A stretch of 64,000 nt of DNA from positions 31,980,805 to 32,044,804 of the forward strand of contig NC_067478.1 in the NCBI RefSeq assembly GCF_947179515.1, read 5' to 3'. Positions 44,156 to 55,033 of the stretch are shown in pieces. The first letter of the stretch is position 1, and each line of letters opens with the position of its first letter. This stretch comes from Apodemus sylvaticus (lineage: Eukaryota > Chordata > Mammalia > Rodentia > Muridae). The position numbers were made by a program, and so were the translations under genes. The notes below the pieces were generated by a model that made no database searches, was not told the origin of the DNA, and saw nothing but the letters and a program-made list of their open reading frames with translations.

Positions 44156-47100
44156 TGATTTTATTTATAATTTTCATGGTATCCTACTGTATTGTGAATT
44201 TATGAACTATTAATATTTGCAATGTTTAGTTCTCTATGATTTATTGATTAATTCTTGGGTTTTAGTTATAATGAACTATTGATATCATCTAAACACCATT
44301 AGTTAATGTTGGGATACTCTCTTATCTATTTATATTGTGTCAATTTAAAGAACCACTAAGCTTACTTATAAAATGTAAATAATAACTTATAACTACTAAA
44401 TAAATATACTTATTTATTTTTTAGATCATTATTAACAAGTGCCCTAAAGTTTACAAAGTAGATATCACAAGGCTTACCATTATCTTATATCACATGAAAT
44501 ATTAATGTCAAACTTTGCTTATGGAAATAATTTGGTATCACATATTAATAATTTAGCACTTGCTTTTAATGTTTGAGACATGAAGTCACTTATAAATATC
44601 TGATAGATTGCTGCAATATATATAAAAATTTAATAATTCAAACATCTTACATTCTTATCAGAAACTTTCATATTGCTTATGTTAATTAATTTCACAATAC
44701 TTAAGTTTATTTAACCTATAATAATAAAACAACAAATTAGTTAAAATTTTCATCATCTCAAAATTCCACACATATACACAAATGAATGCACATCTGTATC
44801 TCTCTTCCTCAACTATTAAAAAGTGATCATATGCATTGATGGTATAGTATAGCAATGTAGTAAGTGTTTAATATGTTTAAAGAACCTAAGTTGTGATACT
44901 AAGTCTTTTGTTTGATTTTTAATACATTATTTTTCATTTAATATTAAGGTTACAGGCATTAGTAAAACAACAAACTAATCTATAGAATTTTGTGTGTTTG
45001 CAAGACTGAAGTTTACTGAATCATGATTTTGAAGACATGAGTCACTTTGATGATGAAGTAACTGGGAAACGGCTTGAAGAACTAGAAGAGAGTAATCAGT
45101 GATGGTGATCTGGTACCTGAATATTTCAGCCTACGGGAAAAGCTCTGAGGATGCAGATTTTGGGGGAAAAAAGTTTTATATGCAAACCATCCATCATTTC
45201 ACTGTTCACATCAAGAGTCTATGGGGTCAAGATATAAAAAAAATTACACTAGCAACTCTGTTTAAAAACATGTTTGCAGCTTCCTGGACAGGATTACATT
45301 TGCTTGTCCTTTCCTTGAATTACATTTCCTTGTCCTTTCTTTGGTTATGTTGGTGGCTTATTGGCACAGGGAAGAAAAGAAAGGCTTTAATTTTCTGGCA
45401 ATTAGAGTTGTCATTCTTTCTTCCTATAGAAATACTTAGCTTTTGGTTTAAACAGGATACTATTGAGTAGATTAAAATAAAACAGAGCCCAGTTTAGTTT
45501 AATTTAGATGAACTCATCAACAGCTACAAAGTTAAACTATAACAGCAACAATATAATTCCAGACTTATAAAATGACAGGGAGTTTCTGAATGGTGATTAT
45601 GCAACATTGTTGCATCAGTATTCCAACTGGTACTCTCTTTAACTAAACAAAAAAATTAGTTACATAGAGGACGCATTTGGCATAGAAAATCAGCTTAACT
45701 ATGCTTACTCAAGGAATTCTGAAGCAAGTTCTGTTCACTAGATCCTTGGATGATGATCTTCCTGGCAACTGCTAACAAAGCAGAATTATATGTTTTATTT
45801 TCCTTTTTTTTTCAACTTTTTTTTTTATAACCACACAATTTAAAAGATGAATTGAATACTTTAACTTTACTAATTTGGAAATGCCAAATTAACATATAAA
45901 TTAGGCCCTGCATTTCCCCTCACATCAACTTGCTCTTCTGTTTCCTGGGGCTAAGTTTCTCCAGCTACAGATTTCCCAGTAAACTCTGTCCTGATAGGAA
46001 GGCAAACACTTGATGTCCTGCCTGTAATAGAAGTGACAGCGAAGATAGATCTACTTGTCAATATTGCTGTAACACTTTGCCTCTGTGAATGATGCCCTTT
46101 CTCATTGTTGCTATAGTTAGGCAGAACTAAGCTCTTCAAGTGAGCAAATATCTGTCATTGGGAAATTTGATGGTTAACCCTGATTGTCAACTTGATGAGC
46201 CTTCGAATCACCTTGAAGACACATTTCTGAGTATGTCTTTGAATGTGTTTCCAAGGAAGCTTAATTGAGGAAGGAATGAGTGGCTAGGCAGGATCTCATT
46301 GAGTGAAGTTCTTTATTGACACCCCCCCCAAAAAAACCTGTGGAAAATGGCATTGGAATTTTAATAATTACATTGATTTTGAGATTGTAATTGATAATAT
46401 GATCATTATGAAATGTTCATTCTTTCCATAAATGAACATGGGTTTTCATTCTTCTATTCTTCATTGTTTAGCAAATCACTCTTGAGTAAAAGCAAACAAA
46501 CAAAAAACTAAAAGTGCAATATTTAGAGGTGTCACAATTGAATTCAAATGACAGAATACAGAATTTTTAGTTTGAAGCACTTCTCCACAAGATGACAGTG
46601 CATTGGGATATTGTGGAACCTTTTTGGATAAGGAGCTTGAGTCGTTAATATGTCACTTAGGGTGGGCCTTGGATGGTATAATCCTCCCCTGCTTCAATCC
46701 AAGACCTCAAATTGTCATCTTTTCTATGATGGAAAGCAAGCTCCCACTATGAGTGACTGAGTCTACCCAGCCCCCATGTACTCTCCGCCATAATATTCTC
46801 TGAAATGGGAGAGAAATTTCCTATTTTCAGTCAGGTATTTGACCACAGTGAAGAATGGCAGTAGAAGAAGAAAAATAATTATCACAGAACCATAATGAAA
46901 AGGGCAACATGTAGGTACAGGTGCAGATGAATACAACAGAAGACTCAGAGGAAAACCCACACTACCACGGTCACCTGGCCACAAAGAAATTGTCCAAAGA
47001 AAAACTAAAAGTGGAAAATTATCTACCCTTAGCTGGATGATCATATAGGAAACAGATCCGTATTTCTCACCTTGTATAAAATCCAATTCATAGTTGGGTA

Positions 47101-47324
47101 GGCTATGCTGGTTGCTGCTTCCTCCTTTGGAGACTTACAGGTACCTCTGGTACCATGAAAGCTAGTCCTCAGGGAAGGGGAAATCAGGTCAGTTCCAAAC
47201 TCAGGGTCTCTGTTTCTGAAGTGCAGTGTCTTCAGTAATAGGGACTTACCTTCCTTCTCCAGAGTAACCAGGGGGAAAAGCAATAGGTTGTATGTTTGGG
47301 GAGTCTTTCTCTCTTTTAAAAATT
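44156..47324. other. Unassigned, repeat-poor interval
   Basis: AT-rich sequence without recognisable genes. A 123-codon plus frame at 45,099-45,470 has two hydrophobic stretches but no known motif. It includes a short local repeat (ATTACATTTGCTTGTCCTTTCCTTG / ATTACATTTCCTTGTCCTTTC near 45,293-45,345). A 107-codon minus frame at 46,763-47,086 is likewise unsupported. I regard these as chance frames. Confidence 0.4.
46168..46310 (+). mobile_element. Rodent/mammalian medium-reiterated fragment (family not named)
   Basis: TGATGGTTAACCCTGATTGTCAACTTGATG then CACCTTGAAGACACATTTCTGAG and ATGTGTTTCCAAGGAAGCTTAATTGAGG. I recognise this order from a common dispersed rodent repeat; only the first ~140 bp is present. 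Confidence 0.5.
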
Positions 47325-48595
47325 ATTTTATTTATTTACATTTCAAATGTTGCCAGCCTTTCCAGTCTCCCCATTCAATAGTTCTTCACTGCTTTTCCCC
47401 TCCCCTTTACCTCCGATAGGGTACTCCCCATCCCACCCGACACCTGCCCACCTCTCTCACCCATCCACCCACCTCGGCTAACCCCACCTCCCACCACATC
47501 TCCCTTTTGTGCGGCATCAAGTCTCTACAAGATTAGGTTTATCCTTTCCCACTGAGGCAAGACAAGGCAGTACTCTACTACATATGTATCAAGAGCCAAG
47601 GACCAGCCTATGTATGCTCTTTGGTTGGTGGTTTAGTCTCTGTGACCTCCCAGGGGTCCAGGTTTGTTGATACTCTTGGTCTTTCTATGCCATCCCATTT
47701 AGCTCCTTCAATCCTTCCCCTAACTCTTTCATAAGGGCCCCTGACTTCAGTCCAATGGTTGGCTCTAAAATATCTGCATCTGTCTCAGTCAGCTGCTGGT
47801 AGAATTTCTCAGAGGGCAGCCATGCTAGGATCCTATCTGCAAGCACAACATGGCATCAGTAATAGTGTCAGGATTTGGTACCCACTCACATGCTACATTC
47901 CAAGTTAGGCTAAATTCCAAGTTAGACTTGTCCCTTTATTTCTTTTAGTCAGGAACAATTCTGGGTCAAAAATTTTGAAGATAGGTTATTGACCCCCATC
48001 CCTTCACTGGGGACCTTGTCTATCTACTGGAGTTGGTCCCTTCAGGTTCCATCTCCCCACTGTTGGTCATTTTGACTGAGGTAATCCCACTGAGTCCTTG
48101 GAAGCTCTCACATTCAAGTTCTCTGGGATGTTCTAGAGCACCCCCCCTCTCCCTGGGTATTTGCATATTTCCATTCATTATCCTGACCACTCTGAATGTC
48201 TCTTCCTATACCTGATCCTGCCCCCTTTTCTGTCTCCCTCCCCTTTCCCATCCAAGTCCCTCCCCCTGCCTCACATGATTATTTTGTTCCTTGTTCTAAG
48301 TGGGATTGAAACATCTTCACTTTGGCCTTCCTTCTTTTTAAACTTCTTATGGTGTGTGGGTGGTATCATGGGTGATCTGCACTTTTTGGCTAATATCTAC
48401 TTATCAGTGATGCATGTCCTTTTGGGTCTGGGTTACCTCCTTCAGGATAATATATTCTAGCTCCATTTATCATCCCTCAAAATTCATGATGTCTTTATTT
48501 TAAATAGCTGGATGGCATTCCATTGTGGAAATGAACATTTTCTGTATTCATTCTTCAGTTGAGGGAAGATGGGTTGTTTCCAGGTTCTGGCTATT
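47325..48595 (-). mobile_element. L1, antisense: 3' UTR and ORF2 3' end
   Basis: TTTATTTACATTTCAAATGT start, TACATATGTATCAAGAGCC, CTTTGGTTGGTGGTTTAGTC, CAGTCCAATGGTTGGCTCT, TTTTAGTCAGGAACAATTCTGGG, CTACTTATCAGTGATGCATG and GGATGGCATTCCATTGTGGA. It ends at GTTTCCAGGTTCTGGCTATT in the last part of ORF2. Diverged and 5'-truncated. Confidence 0.88.
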
Positions 48596-48879
48596 TGGGA
48601 AGTCGTCTAGACATCCCTGGACAATTCTAAAGAGGGTTTCTGATGTCTTTGTTTGATCAATTGATTTGGGGTTTTTCATTTGTTTGTTTTTAAAAGTGAA
48701 TTTTGGCTTTTGGAGAGAAAATTTTCTATTCAAATGAGAAAAGCTCATTAAAATTATGTAGTTTTATGATTATTTTGATAAATAGTTAATAATATGCTTT
48801 CTAGTGGCCTTTTCAGACATTTATATTATTATTTTATTGTATGATCCACATCAATGACTAGCAAACATGATAACCATGC
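48596..48879. other. Unassigned short interval
   Basis: AT-rich, nothing recognised. Confidence 0.4.
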
Positions 48880-49715
48880 GAGTAGAGTAGTGATACACAT
48901 ACCTTGGATGTATCCAACAGCTCTTTAATTGGATTTAATTGGACCTGCTCAGCAAAGGAGATGCCATGCCTGTTACTAGGAACCAATATAAATATTTAGT
49001 GATAGTAAAATCATGGCTCACTGAGGAGAATCTACAACCACTAAGTTACTAAACACGTAACTTATAACAATTTATAAACCTATTTCTTTATATCCACAGA
49101 TAACTGTAGTCATTGCCCATCATCAGAGAAACTTCTCTTCACAACAGAGATGACAAGAAAACAAAACCTACCAAAGTACAGAGTTATAGAGCCTAGTTCC
49201 AATGTCTACATCTATAAAACTCTACTGTACATAGGTTTAGAGAACATTTGAAAGACAGAACTAGAAAGATTATGAGCCAGAGAACATCAGAGACTTAACT
49301 GTTAGATTGTGTCTTCTAGTAGCATCAGAAATCATAGCCAGGAAATCTCACCAACATTAAGTGCCCAAATGTGAGCTGAAGAAGGATGACACCAAAAGGC
49401 AACCTAGATGGGGGGAACGCCTAGGAAGCCTCAACCCTTAACAATGACTACAGGCAATTGAGCAAAGCTTGGGGTGGGAGAGTTGCCCTTCCCAGAGAAG
49501 AACACACGTTATCATCCAGTACCAAATTGTCAACCCCCAAAACATACATACAAGTAACATTATATGAACTTAACAGGAATTTAAGAATACATACATACAT
49601 ATGTGTATATACAATAACAATAATGAAATTAGTCACAAATTTGAAGGAGACTTGGGAAGTGTGTATAAAGGTTTATGGAGAAGAAAAGGGAGGAGAGAAA
49701 TGTAATTAAATAACA
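48880..49715 (+). mobile_element. L1 (Lx-type) 3' UTR, sense
   Basis: CATCATCAGAGAAACTTCTC, AGAGATGACAAGAAAAC, CCAGAGAACATCAGAGACTT and GGCAATTGAGCAAAGCTTGG, ending GGAGGAGAGAAATGTAATTAAA with an A-rich end. Same order as in the copy at 52,540-53,640. Non-coding. Confidence 0.7.
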
Positions 49716-50220
49716 ATCTCAAAAATAACTAAAAATCCCAAACAAAACAAGCAGAAATTTGAGGTTTTTCAAAGGCCTAAATATAAAATCTTGAACGTTG
49801 AAGCTACTAGTAGAAAACATAAGGATGTGTTTGAAGATGTATATGTATGTGTATATGTATGTGTCTGTGTCTGTGTATGTGTATACACACACACACACAC
49901 ACACACACAATGGCTTTCTAAATAGGTATGATATATTGTGAAGTAACTATAAGTTAATAAATGAGGTCCAATTAAAAAGCTTCTGTCCAAAAATAGTGGA
50001 GTGAAGAGACAGGCTTCAGAATGGGAGAAACCCTTCGATAGTTGTTTATCTGACAAGAAGTTCATATGTCGACTTTGTGCAGAATTCATAACTCAAAACT
50101 ATGAAAATTAACTGAGCAAATACTTACCAGAAGTACAAATGGTCAGTAAGTATATGAAAATGGTTTAATACCTTCTATCACAAGGAAGGTGCAGGTTAAC
50201 AACTGCCTTGAGGTTCCTTC
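49716..50220 (+). mobile_element. Old L1 ORF2 C-terminal part, sense (left of solo LTR)
   Basis: Decayed ORF2 sequence recognisable at TTAAAAAGCTTCTGTCCAAA, GGCTTCAGAATGGGAGAAAC, GATAGTTGTTTATCTGACAAG and CACAAGGAAGGTGCAGGTTA, leading to TTGAGGTTCCTTCTCTTCC where the LTR enters. It contains a TATG/TG/CA microsatellite at 49,842-49,910. Confidence 0.75.
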
Positions 50221-50562
50221 TCTTCCTGTAGGGAGCCTTATTGGGGTGCCATGCCACCTGGCAGGAACTTGACATAGACTAAGGTGAAATTCCTCTCCCA
50301 GCCTTTAAGCAGTAACTCCTGTGTTAGCCATAATCCCCTCCACCTAGGGTAGAGGCCTCAGACCAAAATTAAGCCCATTGTTCTTCAAGGACCTACAGTT
50401 TCCTGAAAAACACTCGCCACTTGCAGAGCAATCAAACAGGTTCTGTGAGAAGTTTCCAGCCTTTGGGGGAAGGGTGCCCTCCCATGCCCCGCCTATATAT
50501 TTGGAGTCCAGCTTGCCTTCCAGGTAACCCATTTGATGTAACTGCAGGTAGGCACATCTTCC
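50221..50562. repeat. Target site duplications of solo LTR (TCTTCC)
   Basis: TCTTCC at 50,221-50,226 and again at 50,557-50,562, bounding the LTR. Six bases again, as for the complete provirus. Confidence 0.88.
50227..50556 (+). mobile_element. Solo LTR, ERVK-type, related to the 4.7-kb provirus
   Basis: 330 bp, from TGTAGGGAGCCTTATTGGGG to CAGGTAACCCATTTGATGTA...GGCACA. It lines up with the provirus LTR at the start (TGTACAGAGCCATATTGGGG), at CTCTCCCAG, at CCTCCACCTAGGGTAGAGG, at CCCATTGTTCTTC, and at the CAGGTAACC...TGTA.CTGC end. A TATATAT box lies near 50,495. It sits in an old L1 whose sequence is continuous across it. Diverged from the provirus LTR, so it marks an older wave. Confidence 0.88.
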
Positions 50563-51240
50563 CAGTCAGAATGGCTGCCTTCAAAAAACAAACTAAACCA
50601 AAACAACAAAAAACAAAACAGACAAAAACCTATAAGGCTCCCCAGGAGGGGCGATTTTATACACTCTTGGCATGAATGTAATTAGCACAGGCACTGTTAT
50701 AATCCATCTGAAATTTAATTTCAAAGAGTGAGAACCAGGATATGATCTTGCTTAATACCCCTGGGTACATGTCTGAAATAATAGATGTCAGCAAAAATGA
50801 AAATCTGCATACCTATGTTTATTACAACATTATTCATCATAGGTAACTTATTATTGAAATTAGTTCAAGTGGCCATAAAAGGATGAATGGCTAAAAAAAA
50901 ATATTAAATTTTCACCCTGGAGTATTATGTGCACACAAAGAATAACAAAAATATGCCATTTTCAGGAAAATGTGCAAATGGAGATGTTTGTGTGTATACA
51001 TTCAAATTCAGAAAGACAAGTATCTTTTATTATGAAGAATCTAAAAAGCTAGTAGGAATGGGGTATGGGGTAAGGGGACATGAACAGAAATAGGGGAAAG
51101 ATGGGGAACATGGATTAATAAGAGCAAAGTTGATTAGATCATTGTACACCTGTGTACATAGGCAGACTATTTGCAGAACTCAAGCAATTTATCACAAAAC
51201 TACAGGGATCTAATGGATAAGGATGCAAATTAATTAAATA
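50563..51240 (+). mobile_element. Old L1 ORF2 end and 3' UTR, sense (right of solo LTR)
   Basis: Resumes at CAGTCAGAATGGCTGCC (the PVRMA block), has an A-rich expansion (50,583-50,625), then TACACTCTTGGCATGAATG, CCCTGGGTACATGTCTG, GGAGTATTATGTGCACAC and TCAGAAAGACAAGTATC, the end of ORF2 and start of the 3' UTR. Much decayed. Confidence 0.75.
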
Positions 51241-51359
51241 AACACTCATTGGAAGAAGTACAAATTATCAATAGTGGAAGTATAAATGATAAATAATCAC
51301 ATTTACATAGTATAGTAGTGAAATATTTTAATAAAGAAATTACATACGTTACCAGATTA

Positions 51360-52130
51360 TGAAAAGAGCTCCCATGCTCATGGATTCGTATGTTTAATGG
51401 TATGAAAATGATCATCCTATCCAAAGCAAGACTGAATGCAGTCCCTGTTAAAATTCCAACTCAATTCTTCACAGAAGTTGACAAAATAATTGCAAGTTAC
51501 ATATAGAAACACAAATGAGCAAGGATACTTAAAATAATACTAAATAATAAAGAGTCTGCAATATGCATCACCATCCCAGATAGCAAGTTTTACTAGAGAG
51601 CTACAGTAGTACAAATAAAACATTTAAACACTTAGTTTTATGAGTTCCCATTTTTTAATTATTGGTTTTCATCCATTTACTATTGCTGTTTTGGTCAGAA
51701 ATGTCTTTTCTTCATCAGTACATTAAAGTGTATTTCCCAATTTCTCTCATTTCAGATTCAAGGTATCAGGTCATATTTTTAAGTCTTCTGTCCACTTTGA
51801 GTTGAGTTTTGTGAAATGTGAGAGATAAAGATCTTATTTGTTCTTTTCAATATAGTTGTCTAGTTGCCACTTGTCCAAGATGCTGTTGTCCCCACCAATG
51901 TGTATTGTTGGCCTCCTTGTCCAAAATCATGTTCATTGCATTTCTTTTCATGATAACTAATAAATCAAAACATCTAAAAAATGGATGAAAGGTTATATAT
52001 GCATGCAATGGAATATTATTTAGCAGTAAACAAAAGCAAAACTATGTCATTTTATGGTCAATGAAATGAATTGGACAGAATCCCTCTGAGTAAGTTAATG
52101 CAGACCAATAAAGACATTTAACATCTTTTC
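51360..52130. mobile_element. L1 ORF2 pieces in sense-antisense-sense order
   Basis: 51,360-51,630 is sense ORF2 (CTCCCATGCTCATGGATTCG, AAAATTCCAACTCAATTCTTC). 51,640-51,950 is antisense ORF2 (GAGTTCCCATTTTTTAATTATTGG, CAAGATGCTGTTGTCCCCACC, GTATTGTTGGCCTCCTTGTCC). 51,960-52,130 is sense ORF2 end (GGATGAAAGGTTATATATGC, GGAATATTATTTAGCAGTAA). The parts are decayed and form an internal inversion within one L1 or a patchwork of several. Confidence 0.7.
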
Positions 52131-52539
52131 TTTCCTTTCATATTAGCTTTGAACTTCAGATGTGTGTGTTCTGTTTGGAATACCCATAGAGGTGAAAGAT
52201 TTAAGTACATTTTAAGTGGTCCTGGGCTTTCCAGAGAAGAAAGACAGAACACAGCAGCATAAAGTATTAGAGGGAAATAATTGAACATGAAGTGTTAAAT
52301 TGGCGTGGGGCATGGGAACAGAAGGTAGGGAAGGGATCATATAAGGAGGAACAATGAACACTAAAGGCCTTTCCAAAAAGTCATAAGGAAATCTACTCTG
52401 TAGAAGCCTCTCAAATATGTACACACATACTTTTATGAGAAGAGTATCATTGGTGTTACTCTGTATCAGGATGCACATACTAGAGTTCACAGAATAATAA
52501 CAGTCTTAATGCTGGAAGTGTGTTACATCTTTTGGACTT
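52131..52539. other. Unassigned interval, probably L1 3' UTR-linked
   Basis: Lies between the sense ORF2 end and sense Lx-type 3' UTR and probably belongs to the same element, but I see no diagnostic block. A 92-codon minus frame (52,212-52,490) has no motif. Confidence 0.35.
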
Positions 52540-53640
52540 TGAATTGTTAGAGAGTGAGGCTCCATAGACTTTAAAACATTAATAGTTATTCCCAGTGCTC
52601 TTGGTTATACCTAAAACTTGACAGAGAGATCCTCTTGCTGACCGCACAACATACACAAATCATAAAGCAGAGAGAAACAAAGGTGATGCTCATTTGGAAG
52701 GTTTATTTCTATGGGCTTTCTTAGTGCCAGAAGGTATGATACATGCTAGCAGATGAGACAAGTGATCTTCAGTTCTGCCTGGCAGGTACAACAGTGGCTT
52801 GCCTGTCAACACACTCACTGGTGTAATTGTAACATAAATCATGGGCACACCTAACCATTTTCTGATTGGATCTAAGGCCTACCAGCTCCACCAGGTGCAA
52901 CTCAAATCTTGCACTGTTTATTGGTACCAAAACCCTCTAGCTAGACAGGTCTGTAGCAGAGCCTGTAAGGAAGAATCCAACACTTTTCTTCTCTGAACAA
53001 ATAGAGTATTAACCCAACCCTCATGACTTGTACCCATAGGTCTTCTACTTGTCAACTTTCACCAGAGAAACTTCTTTTAGCAGTAGATGATGATGAACAG
53101 GGACACCCCAAACTGGCCAAAGTGCAGAGAATAAGATTCTCTGGTGAAATAGGCCCAAATGGTACATCTATATCTTACCATCCATCCTGAGGCTTAGGGA
53201 TCACTGTGGAGAGTGATTCTCAGAGCCAGACGTGGTGCATGAGTAGAAGGACCCAGTATCTTCAGGACAAACAAGGACAGGTACGCACATGGATTCACAG
53301 AAACTGTGATTGTATGGACAAGGCTTGCATAAAGCCAAGCAGGCAAGATTCCAGTGAATCTGGAAATTCTGCTCCTAACTAAAGCAGAGGGAGGGTGGAT
53401 CTCCTTCAAGTGTTTGGCCCATGGTATGTAGCCCATGCTCCAGTGGAAGGCTGTATACCCAATACAATGTGTGTCCAATATATGGACAGCACAAATTGGA
53501 CTTCATTGCTAAAAATTAAAAGGTAAGAAAGGACATGATGTTGGTCTGGTAGGTAAAGGTGGGCAAATTTGGAAGAACTTGGATGAAGGGGTGAATATAA
53601 TAAAACTTCATTGCATAAAAGCCTCAATAAAGTAATAATA
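52540..53640 (+). mobile_element. L1 (Lx-type) 3' UTR, sense
   Basis: CAAGTGATCTTCAGTTCTGCC, CATAAATCATGGGCACACC, CTAACCATTTTCTGATTGGA, GTCAACTTTCACCAGAGAAAC, GAACAGGGACACCCCAAACTGG, CCCATGCTCCAGTGGAAGGC and GACATGATGTTGGTCTGG, ending ATAATAATAAAAAAACC. Non-coding; the minus frames here (53,194-53,627) are shadows of UTR. Confidence 0.75.
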
Positions 53641-53890
53641 ATAAAAAAACCAAACTCTTAAAATCAATGGGAATTCCAGGAGCTAGTTGCTCTGTGATAT
53701 AACCTGCTCCTTTCCATTCTCACCTCTCTGAGTGTGCTATCCAGACCCAGATCACTGGACTGTGTGCATACTTTTTTTTTCTTATGTAAAGAACAAGATT
53801 TGATAATGAAATCTTAGCAAGGGAAAGTTAATTGTTGTTTTCCAAACAATGAAAGTCTGGCCCCTCCAGACTTTGAATTAAGTCAAGCTT

Positions 53891-53925
<35 letters not shown>

Positions 53926-54918
53926 GAAACAATGTAATTTTTTCAAATACTTGCTTAAATCAGCTAACAGTATTTTCAATTAAGTCTGAGTTTGTGCCAA
54001 CGAAGGGATCGAATTCACATAGAGATGGTGGCTAGAGCTCATCATTTGAAAATACTGTGAGCTATTTTACACATATTTTTCTGAAAAAAAAAACCAATAA
54101 GCTCCCTCTCTTAAAATGTAAATTCAGCTTAATTTAGATTGCTTTCTGTTTTAATTCAAACTGTTTCTTGGCTCAATTTTTCAATATTGAATATAAGACA
54201 ATGTATGAATTCATATTGTTCACCAATTAATAGTCACAGTAGGTATATCTCAGTAGCAAAAGTACTATCCCTACCCAAGTGCAGTTTTGAGAGTGCTTTA
54301 TTCTGTATTGTTAATCATATGCAAATATGTATTAGGACTGTTGATACATTCATCTTTTTAATGTCTTTCTAGCTTGTTAAACTGAAGTTGAAGGAGCTCC
54401 TGGAGGAGTGATACACTGCATATAATGGACTTGGGAATGAAAACTTTGGTTCTATATGCTTAATTAGTTTCTAATTTCTCTGTAATCTCATCACGAGTCT
54501 CTAACAGAAAGTAATATTGACCATCCATATGGTACAAGTGGGTGCTGGCATTTTAGATCATCCTCTGGAGGGCTCAGTAAATTATTTACTAAGCCTAATG
54601 TACTACTAATTCAAATTAAACTTCACCTCCAGTGTAATTGTAAATTTGGTGAGTAAATAGCACCCTATAATCATCATAGGCTTATTATTAGAATTAAGTG
54701 AAATCATGTGCCCAGCACAATGCCCGTGTATCAAACAAACGAACAACGAATAGCCCTCTCTGTTACATTTAAGAAACTAATTCACTTTGTACTTCCTATC
54801 AGGAAAGTAGAAGACATATTTTGGACCTGAGTAACCAAAGAAAGACCATCTGAACACAGTGACAACAACATCAAACGTCATTCTGCCAATTTAATTCTAC
54901 AACTTAAACCACTTCTGG

Positions 54919-54920
<2 letters not shown>
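53641..54920. other. Unassigned, repeat-poor interval
   Basis: AT-rich, with a 28-base T run at 53,894-53,921 that could be an antisense retrocopy tail but has no recognisable body to its right. No gene seen; the frame at 54,139-54,372 lacks motifs. Confidence 0.4.
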
Positions 54921-54921
<1 letters not shown>

Positions 54922-54965
<44 letters not shown>

Positions 54966-54992
54966 TGTGCGCGTGTGCGTGTGCGTGTGCGT

Positions 54993-55030
<38 letters not shown>
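54922..55030. repeat. (TG)n / (CGTGTG)n tract, about 109 bp
   Basis: Pure TG at both ends and a centre of GCGTGT units. Strict purine-pyrimidine alternation over more than 100 bp with CpG steps makes it the strongest Z-DNA candidate in the window. His/Thr-rich frames are artefacts. Confidence 0.97.

Positions 55031-55033
<3 letters not shown>

Noticed and set aside
45099..45470. A 123-codon plus frame with hydrophobic stretches, possible small membrane protein
   Set aside because: No signal peptide or known motif, no promoter or splice context, AT-rich codon use like its surroundings, and a local repeat inside it. A chance frame is the simplest reading.
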